The translations under genes and the position numbers were made by a program. DNA of 64,000 nt, from positions 248,001 through 312,000 of the forward strand of contig AP024676.1 in assembly GCA_025998955.1 (NCBI GenBank), given 5' to 3'. Under the pieces are notes generated by a model that made no database searches, was not told where the DNA came from, and saw nothing but the letters and a program-made list of their open reading frames with translations. This document shows, piece by piece, positions 52,311 through 59,630 of this stretch; position 1 is the first letter of the stretch, and the number at the start of each line of letters is the position of its first letter. This stretch comes from Candidatus Roseilinea sp. (lineage in GTDB: Bacteria > Chloroflexota > Anaerolineae > J036 > Brachytrichaceae).

Positions 52311-53198
52311 ATGCGTCGGTTTGTCCAAAAGCACGGCTGGAGCTACACCTTCATCCTGCCCAGCTTGCTCACGTTTACCGTGTTCGTGCTGGCGCCGGTG
52401 GTGTGGGCGTTCATCATCTCCTTTCAAGAGTACAGCTTGGTGCGCGGCGGCACTTGGGTGACGCCGATTTACAAGAACTACGTCACGGCGTTCACCCAAT
52501 TTGGCGGCGTGTTCGTCAGCGCCATCCGGAACACGCTGATCTACACGCTGTTCACCGTCACGGCCAACATCCTGATCGGCTTGATCCTGGCCAGCCTGAT
52601 CCAGCCGCTGAGCAACTGGCTGCGCACGTTCTTCCGCGCGGCGTATTACCTGCCGGCCGTCACCAGCGCGCTGATCATTGGCCTGACCTGGGCCTACATC
52701 TTCAACGCCCAGTGGGGCTTTGCCAACTACCTGTTGCGCTTGGTGGGCTTGCCGCCGGTGCGCTGGCTCTCCGACCCCGACATCGCGCTGGGCAGCGTCA
52801 CGCTCTCGGCAGTGCTCACCGTGCCGGCGACGGCGGTGGTGCTGTTCAGCGCAGCGATGGGCAGCATCCCCCGCGAGTACTACGAGGCCGCAGAATTGGA
52901 CGGCGCCGGGCCGATCCAACGCTGGTGGCACATCACCGTGCCGCTCATCAAGTCCACCACGCTCTATCTGGTCGTGATCTACACCATCGCCAGCTTCGAA
53001 GTGTTCGAGCGCATCTACGTGATGGTGCCGAGCGGCGTGGGCAACAGCACACAAACCATCGTGACCCAGATTTACAACAACGGCTTCAAAGATTTGAACT
53101 TCGGCGTGGCCTCGGCCCAGGCGTTTGTGTTGTTTGTGATGATCGCTGCGGTCGCTGCCCTACAGTTTCGCGCATTGCGCAGCGACGTGGAATATTGA
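52311..53198 (+). CDS. Sugar ABC importer permease, MalF type
   Basis: A 295-residue permease with six membrane segments. It starts MRRFVQKHGWSYTFILPSLL; the central loop has FFRAAYYLPAVTSALIIGLT, and the EAA loop reads REYYEAAELDGAGPIQRWWH. ATG 52311 is chosen since the longer frame from 52257 runs through the heptamer hairpin. It forms the pore with the MalG-type subunit 43 nt downstream. Layout regulator, binding protein, two permeases is the same as in DasR-controlled chitobiose importers (DasABC), which together with the operator-like site suggests amino-sugar oligomers. Confidence 0.93.
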   Translation: MRRFVQKHGWSYTFILPSLLTFTVFVLAPVVWAFIISFQEYSLVRGGTWVTPIYKNYVTAFTQFGGVFVSAIRNTLIYTLFTVTANILIGLILASLIQPLSNWLRTFFRAAYYLPAVTSALIIGLTWAYIFNAQWGFANYLLRLVGLPPVRWLSDPDIALGSVTLSAVLTVPATAVVLFSAAMGSIPREYYEAAELDGAGPIQRWWHITVPLIKSTTLYLVVIYTIASFEVFERIYVMVPSGVGNSTQTIVTQIYNNGFKDLNFGVASAQAFVLFVMIAAVAALQFRALRSDVEY

Positions 53199-53241
53199 GC
53201 GGGTGAGCGCGCTCGCGTAGCCAAAGGACCACAACTGACTG

Positions 53242-54111
53242 ATGGAACACGCAGCAACCAGCATCCCGTTGAGCCGGCGCAGGGCAGCCCCGCGCATCGC
53301 ATGGGGCAAGATCGGCGCGATGACCGTGTTGATCGTCACCGCAGTCATTGCGCTCTTCCCAATGTACTGGTTGTTCGCCAACGCCTTCACGCCGATTTCG
53401 GGCACGCCGCCGCTCACGCCCATCCTCGTCCCGGCGTTCAAGCTGGATAACTTCCAACGGTTGCTGGGGGGCACCAAATACTACGCGAATTGGATGCTGA
53501 ACAGCCTGATCGTGGCGTTGACGGTCACGGCTTGGCACGTGATCTTCGACACGATGGCCGGGTATGCGTTTGCCAAACGCCGGTTCCCGGGGCGGAACGT
53601 GTTGTTCTGGATCCTGCTGAGCACGCTGATGATCCCGATCCACGTGACGTTGATCCCCCTCTACATCATTACCCGGGGCATCGGTTTGATTGACACGCTG
53701 GGCGGCGTGATCCTCCCCGGCACCGCCGTCGTGTTCGGCATCTTTCTCATGCGCCAATACATCCAGACGCTTCCGTCGGAATTGGAAGAAGCGGCGCGCG
53801 TGGACGGCGCCGGTGAGTTTCGCATCTTCTGGGAGATCATTCTTCCCTTATGCAAGCCGGCTGTTGCTGCGTTGGCTATTTTTACGTTCGTACGTTTTTG
53901 GAACGACTTCCTGTGGCCGTTGATCGTATTGAACAAGGCGCAGAATTACACGCTAACCGTAGGGGTAGCGAACCTTCAGGGTGAGTTTATGACAGACTGG
54001 GGTGTGATATTCTCAGGGGCAGCACTGGCAGCCTTGCCGATGATCGTGTTCTTTCTGGCGTTTCAGAAATACTTTCTCGAAGGCGTACGCATGGGCGCGA
54101 TTAAAGGATAG
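53242..54111 (+). CDS. Sugar ABC importer permease, MalG type
   Basis: A 289-residue permease with six membrane segments, second pore subunit of the sugar importer. Family features include ALFPMYWLFANAFTPISGTP near the N-terminus, the GYAFAKRRFPGRNVLFWILL segment, the EAA loop PSELEEAARVDGAGEFRIFW, and a C-terminal FFLAFQKYFLEGVRMGAIKG, the standard MalG ending. A hairpin (54181-54189 pairing with 54202-54210) lies about 70 bp downstream and could end or attenuate the message before the dehydrogenase gene. Confidence 0.93.
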   Translation: MEHAATSIPLSRRRAAPRIAWGKIGAMTVLIVTAVIALFPMYWLFANAFTPISGTPPLTPILVPAFKLDNFQRLLGGTKYYANWMLNSLIVALTVTAWHVIFDTMAGYAFAKRRFPGRNVLFWILLSTLMIPIHVTLIPLYIITRGIGLIDTLGGVILPGTAVVFGIFLMRQYIQTLPSELEEAARVDGAGEFRIFWEIILPLCKPAVAALAIFTFVRFWNDFLWPLIVLNKAQNYTLTVGVANLQGEFMTDWGVIFSGAALAALPMIVFFLAFQKYFLEGVRMGAIKG

Positions 54112-54294
54112 AGTAGAATCGAGGTAGGGTTGCAACTGGGAAACCAGGGGATCAGGTCTATCTTGGGCCTTGGAGTCCCCCCGTCGTTCATCTCCCCCTG
54201 TGAATGACGGCAACTGCTAAGGGCAAGCGCTGGGCCTGGTCTTCCGGTAAAGTTCTCTTCGTTCCCCTCTCTGTATTATCCTCACAGGCGACGC
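54112..54294 (+). promoter_or_regulatory. Gap with a 9-bp hairpin and a TATTAT box before the dehydrogenase
   Basis: CCGTCGTTC (54181-54189) pairs with GAATGACGG (54202-54210) around a 12-nt loop, with one G-U pair. Near 54272 a TATTAT lies about 17 nt before the ATG at 54295. Together they suggest partial termination and a second promoter. No ORF in it looks real. Confidence 0.4.
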
Positions 54295-55308
54295 ATGATT
54301 ACAGGCTTCGCACTGATCGGCGCCGGCTTGTTCGGCGAGCGTCACGCTCAGGCATACAGCCGGCACCACGCAGTGGACTTCGTCTCAGTGTGCGACCTGA
54401 ACGCCGATCGCGCGCAGGCGATCGCTGCGAAGTACGGCGCCCGCCGCTGGACGACGGATTACCGCGAAGTCCTGGCCAACCCTAATGTGCGCGCCGTCTC
54501 GGTGGCTACGCCGGACCATTTGCATCGCGAAGTCGCCGTTGCTTGTGCGAAGGCCGGCAAGCACTTGCTCGTCGAGAAGCCCTTGGCGACCACGGTCGAA
54601 GATGCCGAGGCCATTGTCGAAGCGGCACGACGCGCCGGCGTGATGTTGATGGTGGACTTCCACAACCGTGTCAACCCGCCGATGGCGCAAGCGCGTGAGG
54701 CCATCCGGCGCGGCGACATCGGCCGGCCGGCGTACGTCTATGCACGTCTGAGCAACACGACGGCAATTCCCACCGAGATGCTGAAATGGGCCGGCCAATC
54801 TTCGGCGCTTTGGTTTCTGGCCAGCCACATGATTGACGTCGTGCGCTGGATGCTCGAGGACGAGATCGTGCGCGTCTACGCCGTCGGCCGCGATGGCATC
54901 CTCAAGCGCATGGGCGTAGACACAACCGACTTCCACGTCGCAACAGTGGAATTCAGCCGGGGCGCGGTGGCCGTGTTTGAGCACGCATGGATTCTGCCGC
55001 GCACGCACGCGACGGTGAAGGACTTGAAGCTGGAGATCCTCGGCGACGGCGGCGCGATCTACATAGACGCCTCGCACAACCGCACGATCGAAGTGTATTC
55101 GGCGGAACGCGCGACCTTCCCCGACGTGCTCGCGCCGCCCACGGGTGAGCATCTCACCGGCTTCGTGTTGGACAGCATCGCCTACTTCGTGGATGCGGTC
55201 ACGCGCGGCACGCCGGTCTTGGCAACCGGCGAGGACGGCGTCGCCGTCACGCGTGCGATCTGCGCGATCATCGCGTCTGCGAAGACGGGGGCACCGGTCA
55301 ATCTGTAG
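54295..55308 (+). CDS. Gfo/Idh/MocA family oxidoreductase
   Basis: A 337-residue NAD(P)-dependent sugar dehydrogenase. The Rossmann start GFALIGAGLFGERHAQAY, the conserved HLLVEKPLATTVEDAEAIVE (catalytic Lys in EKP) and the DFHNRVNPPMAQAREAIRRG substrate loop are clear, followed by the alpha/beta C-domain with the active-site ASHMIDVVRWML His. The family oxidises or reduces sugar hydroxyls such as inositol, glucose or N-acetylhexosamines. It lies downstream of the importer and overlaps the convergent kinase gene by 11 bp at the 3' end. Confidence 0.92.
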   Translation: MITGFALIGAGLFGERHAQAYSRHHAVDFVSVCDLNADRAQAIAAKYGARRWTTDYREVLANPNVRAVSVATPDHLHREVAVACAKAGKHLLVEKPLATTVEDAEAIVEAARRAGVMLMVDFHNRVNPPMAQAREAIRRGDIGRPAYVYARLSNTTAIPTEMLKWAGQSSALWFLASHMIDVVRWMLEDEIVRVYAVGRDGILKRMGVDTTDFHVATVEFSRGAVAVFEHAWILPRTHATVKDLKLEILGDGGAIYIDASHNRTIEVYSAERATFPDVLAPPTGEHLTGFVLDSIAYFVDAVTRGTPVLATGEDGVAVTRAICAIIASAKTGAPVNL

Positions 55309-56263
55309 CTGCGAATCGAATCGTCGCCGGACAGCCGCATGCCTTGAGCGCGATCAACGCAGCGCCGAGCACGGGCGGCCACTGCGGCGCGACGACGTTC
55401 GCTTGTGGATTCACTTCGCGCAGTGCGGCGATGAATCCCGTGCGCAAGCCGTGCACATGCTCATAGGCGCCGCCCACGGGCGCGATGGGCGCGTCCGTCG
55501 GCAGCCCCAGCCGGCGCTGCACGGCCATCACTTGTACCGCTAAATCGCGCGCCGCCCGCCCGACGATGCTTTGTGCAACCGCATCGCCTTGCATAGCTGC
55601 CTGTGAGACCAGCGGCGCCAGCGCGGCGAACTCCTTCGCGCCGAAGCCAGGGGCATACACGTGCCGCTTTACGTCGCGCAACGCCTTCACTTGGAAGTGC
55701 CGAAGCATCATCGCTTCGAGGATCGTGGGATCTGCTGTGCCGTCGGATGCATGCAGCGCAGCAATCAGCCCGCGCCGGCCGATCCACAAAGCGCTACCTT
55801 CGTCGCCGAGCAGCCAGCCCCAACCACCGGCGCGGGCTAATTCGCCTGCGGCGTTCATCCCGAGGATGTGAGAGCCAGTGCCGCTGATGGCGATGATGCC
55901 AGGCCGATTGCCATGCGCGCCGATCAGCGCGGCGTAGGCGTCGCTATGCACTGCGATGTGCTGCGCCGAGATCAGCCCGGCGACGATCTGGCGCGCCAGC
56001 GCTGCTTCGGGCGAGCCATCCTCGACGCCGGTCAGCCCGAGGCCGATCGCCGCGACGGGCTGCGGTTCGAGGCCGGCGTTGGCCCAGACCGAGGTGAAGG
56101 CCTCGCGCAACGCCCACGCGTGTCGCTCGCGCGCGCCGGCTGCGGCCAGATGCATTAGCCCGCCCCCTTGACCATAGGCCAGCACGCGACCATCGCAGGC
56201 GACCAGCGCGCATTTGGTGCTGGTTTGCCCGCCATCTACGCCGATCACCAATTCGTGAGACAT
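55298..56263 (-). CDS. N-acetylglucosamine kinase-like protein (BadF/BadG/BcrA/BcrD ATPase fold)
   Basis: A 321-residue ASKHA kinase. Phosphate-1 motif ELVIGVDGGQTSTKCALVAC, the connecting motif VHSDAYAALIGAHG, phosphate-2 GIIAISGTGSHILGMNAAGE and GGWGWLLGDEGSALWIGRRG are those of eukaryote-type N-acetylglucosamine kinases and MurK-like amino-sugar kinases, which form the 6-phosphate. ATG 56263 starts at MSHELVIG; the much longer frame to 57010 overlaps the isomerase on the other strand and is rejected. The kinase fits an amino-sugar pathway with the importer and HutC regulator, although it is on the opposite strand. GlcNAc, MurNAc or glucosamine are possible substrates. Confidence 0.88.
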   Translation of the reverse strand: MSHELVIGVDGGQTSTKCALVACDGRVLAYGQGGGLMHLAAAGARERHAWALREAFTSVWANAGLEPQPVAAIGLGLTGVEDGSPEAALARQIVAGLISAQHIAVHSDAYAALIGAHGNRPGIIAISGTGSHILGMNAAGELARAGGWGWLLGDEGSALWIGRRGLIAALHASDGTADPTILEAMMLRHFQVKALRDVKRHVYAPGFGAKEFAALAPLVSQAAMQGDAVAQSIVGRAARDLAVQVMAVQRRLGLPTDAPIAPVGGAYEHVHGLRTGFIAALREVNPQANVVAPQWPPVLGAALIALKACGCPATIRFAATD

Positions 56264-56310
56264 GCGAGCGATTGTAGGCGTGCGTCGTCGGCTGTGCAGC
56301 TGCGTCGGTT

Positions 56311-56380
56311 GGTGAGTGATAAATGATTGATGGATGGTAGATGACGAGCGACCGACGACCCGCGACCCGCCACCCGCGAC
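56311..56380. repeat. Heptamer array upstream of the kinase and isomerase genes
   Basis: Ten consecutive 7-bp units, drifting from AT-rich (GATAAAT, GATTGAT) to GC-rich (CCGCGAC, CCGCCAC, CCGCGAC). It fills part of the divergent gap between the kinase and the isomerase. The two ends are not reverse complements, unlike the other arrays. Confidence 0.65.
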
Positions 56381-56470
56381 CGAATTTGCGCGTTCATCGC
56401 TCGCTGAATAGACTAGGCCAAAGAGAAGAAGCGCACTAGCGCATCGGACCCTCATAAGGAGCAATGATCT

Positions 56471-57475
56471 ATGGCAAGACCTGTTACCCTCTTCACCGGT
56501 CAGTGGGCCGATTTGCCCTTCGAGACCATCGTAGAGAAAGCCAAGTCGTTCGGCTACGACGGCGTGGAGCTCGCCTGTTGGGGCGATCACTTCGACGTGG
56601 AGAAAGCGTTGAGCGACGACAGCTACGTGCGCGGACGATGGGACGTGTTGAACAAGCATGGCATGAAGTGCTTCGCGATCAGCACCCATCTGGTGGGCCA
56701 GGCCGTCTGCGATCGGATTGATGAGCGGCATAAGGCCATACTGCCGCCCCGCGTGTGGGGGAACGGCAAGCCGTCGGAGGTGAACAAGCGTGCTGCTGAA
56801 GAAGTAGCCAACACCGCACGCGCGGCCAAGCTGTTCGGCGTGAAGGTGGTGAATGGCTTCACCGGCAGCAGCATTTGGCCGTATGTGTATTCGTTCCCGC
56901 CGGTCAGCCCGGCCATGATTGACGCTGGCTATGCTGAGTTCGCCGAGCGATGGAACCCCATCCTCGATGTGTTCAAGGAGAACCAGGTCAAATTCGCGCT
57001 GGAGGTGCACCCTACTGAGATCGCCTTCGACATCGTTAGCGCCGAGCGCGCGCTAGAGGCCTTGAAGTATCGCGAGGAGTTCGGCTTCAACTACGACCCC
57101 TCGCACTTCGGCTATCAGGGAGTGGACTACGTGGGGTTCATCCGCAAATTCCGCGATCGGATCTATCACGTGCACATGAAAGACGTCGCCTGGAGCAGCG
57201 TGCCGACGCAGGCCGGCGTGTTTGGCGGCCATACCCACTTCGGCGACTCGCGCCGCTATTGGGACTTCCGCAGCGTGGGCCGCGGCAACATCAACTTCGA
57301 CGCCATCATCCGGGCGTTGAACGAGATCGGCTATGACGGCCCGTTGTCGGTCGAATGGGAGGATCCTGGGATGGACCGCGAGCACGGCGCGACCGAAAGC
57401 TGCGCCAACGTGCGCCGCTACGACTTCAAACCCAGCGCGATGGCCTTCGATGCAGCGTTTGAGAGAAAGAAGTAA
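56471..57475 (+). CDS. Sugar phosphate isomerase/epimerase (TIM barrel)
   Basis: A 334-residue xylose-isomerase-like protein. Metal-site elements: [18 protein letters not shown] near the start, the Glu of [34 protein letters not shown] (Asp-His), the His pair in [13 protein letters not shown], and the final Glu in [16 protein letters not shown]. Relatives isomerise or epimerise keto-sugars and commonly sit beside Gfo/Idh dehydrogenases, as here. AAGGAGCA lies before the ATG. The 12-unit heptamer array begins on the base after its stop codon, so the gene end is untouched but its operon link to the next dehydrogenase is interrupted. Confidence 0.92.
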   Translation: MARPVTLFTGQWADLPFETIVEKAKSFGYDGVELACWGDHFDVEKALSDDSYVRGRWDVLNKHGMKCFAISTHLVGQAVCDRIDERHKAILPPRVWGNGKPSEVNKRAAEEVANTARAAKLFGVKVVNGFTGSSIWPYVYSFPPVSPAMIDAGYAEFAERWNPILDVFKENQVKFALEVHPTEIAFDIVSAERALEALKYREEFGFNYDPSHFGYQGVDYVGFIRKFRDRIYHVHMKDVAWSSVPTQAGVFGGHTHFGDSRRYWDFRSVGRGNINFDAIIRALNEIGYDGPLSVEWEDPGMDREHGATESCANVRRYDFKPSAMAFDAAFERKK

Positions 57476-57559
57476 GAAATCAGAAATCAGAAATCAGAAA
57501 TCAGAAGTCAGAGGTCAGAAGTCAGAAGTCAGAGGTCAGAGGTCAGAGGTCAGAGGTCA
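57476..57559 (+). repeat. Left heptamer array, 12 units of GARRTCA
   Basis: Twelve uninterrupted 7-bp units: four GAAATCA, then a mix of GAAGTCA and GAGGTCA ending with four GAGGTCA. The invariant core is TCAGA with two purine positions. It starts directly after the isomerase stop codon and ends 7 bp before the four-helix-bundle start codon. The opposite-strand form of the core recurs in the array at 57938. Confidence 0.95.
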
Positions 57560-57566
57560 GAGACGG

Positions 57567-57950
57567 ATGGCTAAGCACAAGTTTAGGGATCTCAAAGTCT
57601 GGCAGAGGGCGATGGCGTTCACGATTTCGATCTATCGAGAGACTGCCCAGTTCCCCGCGGACGAGAGATTCGGCTTGGTCAGCCAGCTGCGCCGAGCGAG
57701 CGCCGCGATCCCGCTCAATATCGCAGAGGGATCAGGCAACAGCTCGAATCGAGAATTCTGTCGCTTTCTTGAAATTGCGCAGCGTTCGGGCTACGAGGTC
57801 ATGACCGGGATTGACATCGCGCGCGGGCTTGGATACTGGACCGATGCACTCGCCGATTCGTTGCTCAAAGACGTGGATGAGATCGTGGCGATGATTGTCG
57901 GTTTGGCCAAGTCCTTGCAGCGCGAAGATCAGCCTGCATCTGACATCTGA
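57567..57950 (+). CDS. Four-helix-bundle protein (23S rRNA intervening-sequence / TIGR02436 family)
   Basis: A 127-residue all-helical protein. Diagnostic pieces are FRDLKVWQRAMAFTISIYRE, FGLVSQLRRASAAIPLNIAE followed by GSGNSS, and EFCRFLEIAQRSGYEV. The family was first seen in ORFs of 23S rRNA intervening sequences; a related four-helix bundle is Avd of diversity-generating retroelements, where it binds nucleic acid and the reverse transcriptase. Here no reverse transcriptase or rRNA is nearby. The stop codon lies inside the right repeat array, so the last residues (ASDI) are encoded by repeats. No normal ribosome site is present; purines of the left array (GAGG) may serve. Function unknown. 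Confidence 0.9.
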   Translation: MAKHKFRDLKVWQRAMAFTISIYRETAQFPADERFGLVSQLRRASAAIPLNIAEGSGNSSNREFCRFLEIAQRSGYEVMTGIDIARGLGYWTDALADSLLKDVDEIVAMIVGLAKSLQREDQPASDI

Positions 57951-58007
57951 CATCTGACATCTGATATCTGATATCTGATATCTGATATCTGATATCTGAC
58001 TTCTGAC
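57938..58007 (-). repeat. Right heptamer array, 10 units of ATCTGAY
   Basis: Ten uninterrupted 7-bp units: three ATCTGAC, five ATCTGAT, one ATCTGAC, one TTCTGAC. Read on the minus strand the core is TCAGA, matching the left array in inverse orientation. It overlaps the last four codons and stop of the four-helix-bundle gene and ends 11 bp before the ribosome site of the next gene. Confidence 0.95.
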
Positions 58008-58030
58008 TTCTCCCCAATCTGGAGGACACA

Positions 58031-59215
58031 ATGTCAGACGAAGTTGGATTTGTCACCATGGCCGGGCCGAAGGCGGAAGGCCAGGCCCCGACGATCGGCG
58101 TGGGGATGCTAGGCTATGCCTTCATGGGCAAGGCGCACAGCAATGCGCTGAAGAAGCTGCCCTACATGATGTATCCGCCGGTGGCCATCCCGCGCTTGGT
58201 GGCGATCGCCGGCCGGCACAAAGAAGCTGTCCAGGAAGCTGCCAAGCGTTACGGCTACGAGAAAGCTTATACCGACTGGCGCAAGCTGATTGATGACCCA
58301 GACGTGCAAGTGTTCGACAACGGCGGCCCAAACAACGTGCATGCCGAGCCGAACATCGCCGCTGCCAAGGCCGGCAAGCACGTCATCAGCGAAAAGCCGC
58401 TCGGCCGCAACGCTGAAGAGTGCTGGGAGATGTGGCAGGCCGTCAAGAAGGCCGGCGTGAAGCACATGGTCGCGTTCAACTATCGCTTCGTGCCGGCGGT
58501 GCGGCTGGCCAAGGAACTGATAGACCAGGGCAAGCTCGGCCGCATCTACCACTTCCGCGCTTCTTACCTGCAGGAGTGGATCGCCGACGAGAACTTCCCG
58601 ATGGTGTGGCGTCTGGACAGGCGCGTGGCCGGCAGCGGCGCGCTGGGTGACTTAGGCTCGCACATCATTGACCTGGCGCGTTTCTTGGTCGGTGAGCCGA
58701 AGAGCCTGATGGCGCGCACCGGCACCTTCATTACCGAGCGCAACGCCAACGGCAAGCGGGCAAAGGTCACCGTGGACGATGCGTTCGAGGCGGTGGTGGA
58801 ATACAAGAACGGCGCGCTCGGCACGCTAGAAGCGACGCGCTTTGCGCCCGGCCGCAAGAACCACAACACCTTCGAGATCAACGCCGAGCGCGGCAGCATC
58901 CGCTTCAACCTAGAGAACATGAACTACCTGGAGGTGTTCATGCGCGACCAGCCGCGCGAGATCCAGGGCTTCACGCAGGTGCTGGTGAGCGAGAGCTACC
59001 ATCCGTTCTGGAAGAACTGGTGGCCGCAGGGGCACATCATCGGCTGGGAGCACACCTTCGTGCACGAGTTCCATCACTTCTTCAGTGCTATCGTGAACAA
59101 CACCGACGTCAAGCCTTACGGCGCCGATTTCGAAGACGGCTACAAGAACGCCGTGATCTGCGATGCGATCGCGCAAAGCGCGCGAGAGAAGAAGCAGGTG
59201 GATATCAAGTACTGA
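58031..59215 (+). CDS. Gfo/Idh/MocA family oxidoreductase
   Basis: A 394-residue dehydrogenase, second of its family here. The Rossmann motif GVGMLGYAFMGKAHSNALKK, the catalytic HVISEKPLGRNAEECWEMWQ and the substrate-side HMVAFNYRFVPAVRLAKEL are present, with GDLGSHIIDLARFLVG carrying the active-site His. The long C-domain with NTFEINAERGSIRFNLENMN is like that of inositol-type dehydrogenases. CTGGAGG lies 5' of the ATG. Together with the isomerase at 56.5 kb it forms a common keto-sugar pair, now split by the repeat-flanked element. Substrate is unknown. Confidence 0.92.
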   Translation: MSDEVGFVTMAGPKAEGQAPTIGVGMLGYAFMGKAHSNALKKLPYMMYPPVAIPRLVAIAGRHKEAVQEAAKRYGYEKAYTDWRKLIDDPDVQVFDNGGPNNVHAEPNIAAAKAGKHVISEKPLGRNAEECWEMWQAVKKAGVKHMVAFNYRFVPAVRLAKELIDQGKLGRIYHFRASYLQEWIADENFPMVWRLDRRVAGSGALGDLGSHIIDLARFLVGEPKSLMARTGTFITERNANGKRAKVTVDDAFEAVVEYKNGALGTLEATRFAPGRKNHNTFEINAERGSIRFNLENMNYLEVFMRDQPREIQGFTQVLVSESYHPFWKNWWPQGHIIGWEHTFVHEFHHFFSAIVNNTDVKPYGADFEDGYKNAVICDAIAQSAREKKQVDIKY

Positions 59216-59226
59216 GGCCGGCGCAA

Positions 59227-59269
59227 ATTGCAGAACCTAGGGTTCTCCGAGAACCTTGGGTTCTGCAAT
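59227..59269 (+). terminator. 20-bp hairpin after the dehydrogenase gene
   Basis: Arms 59227-59246 and 59250-59269 pair over 20 bp with two G-U pairs and a 3-nt loop. There is no T-run, and the structure ends 5 nt before the GGAGG site of the next gene, so it may act as a terminator, a stabiliser, or a control on that gene. Its AGAAC/GTTCT units recall the heptamer hairpins. Confidence 0.6.
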
Positions 59270-59285
59270 CCCTTGGAGGAACGCT

Positions 59286-59612
59286 TTGAAAGTTCGAACT
59301 CTCATCTCGGCGCTGGCGGCGGCGGTAGCTGTGCTGGTCAGTGCGCTTGGTAGTGCGTCGCCGGCGTTGGCCGCGCCGGCAGCCGTGCGCGGCACACCGG
59401 TCACGCAAGTGGCAGCGCTTGTCAACCTGAACATCCGCTCCGGCCCCGGACTGCGTTATCACATCGTGGGCATGCTGCGGCCAGGCCACCGCGTTACGGT
59501 CACCGGCCTGAGCGACGATTACAACTGGTGGCGGATTCGCTGCCCGTGGGGCGGCGTGTGCTGGGTCTCCGCTAATCCGTATTACTCGAAGCCGGTCGCC
59601 TGGCGGCGATGA
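59286..59612 (+). CDS. Secreted bacterial SH3 (SH3b) domain protein
   Basis: A 108-residue protein with a signal peptide (residues 1-30, cleaved near ALAAPA) and one SH3_3 domain: LVNLNIRSGPGLRYHIVGML, then GHRVTVTGLSDDYNWWRIRC and GVCWVSANPYY. Such domains bind cell-wall peptides or glycans. The start is TTG 59286, set by GGAGG at 59275-59279 with ideal spacing; no ATG fits. It is upstream of the acetamidase-like gene by 18 nt, maybe co-transcribed. Confidence 0.82.
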   Translation: MKVRTLISALAAAVAVLVSALGSASPALAAPAAVRGTPVTQVAALVNLNIRSGPGLRYHIVGMLRPGHRVTVTGLSDDYNWWRIRCPWGGVCWVSANPYYSKPVAWRR

Positions 59613-59630
59613 GTTACCTGCGCCTACAGC

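Larger units (their letters stand above)
57476..58013 (+). mobile_element. Putative element: four-helix-bundle gene inside inverted heptamer arrays
   Basis: The unit is 538 bp: left array (12 units, core TCAGA), a 127-residue ORF, right array (10 units, core TCTGA, the reverse complement). As RNA the arrays can pair into one long imperfect stem enclosing the ORF, the same design as the intervening sequences found in 23S rRNA, whose ORFs encode this protein family. It lies exactly between the isomerase stop and the next gene's ribosome site within a sugar operon. No target duplication was recognised, so mobility is inferred. Confidence 0.5.

Noticed and set aside
56264-57010. N-terminal extension of the kinase gene
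   Set aside because: It runs antisense through the isomerase gene; MSHELVIGVDGG at 56263 is the normal family start.
57333-57566. Upstream extension of the four-helix-bundle gene through the left array
   Set aside because: It would overlap the isomerase gene in another frame and encode only a repeat-derived Ser-Glu-Val-Arg-Gly-Gln peptide before the conserved start.
57567-57950. Four-helix-bundle gene as Avd of a diversity-generating retroelement
   Set aside because: No reverse transcriptase, template repeat or variable repeat is seen in the window, and the sequence fits the rRNA intervening-sequence branch better.
57476-58007. Heptamer arrays as a CRISPR array
   Set aside because: Units are 7 bp, directly adjacent and without spacers; no cas genes are present.
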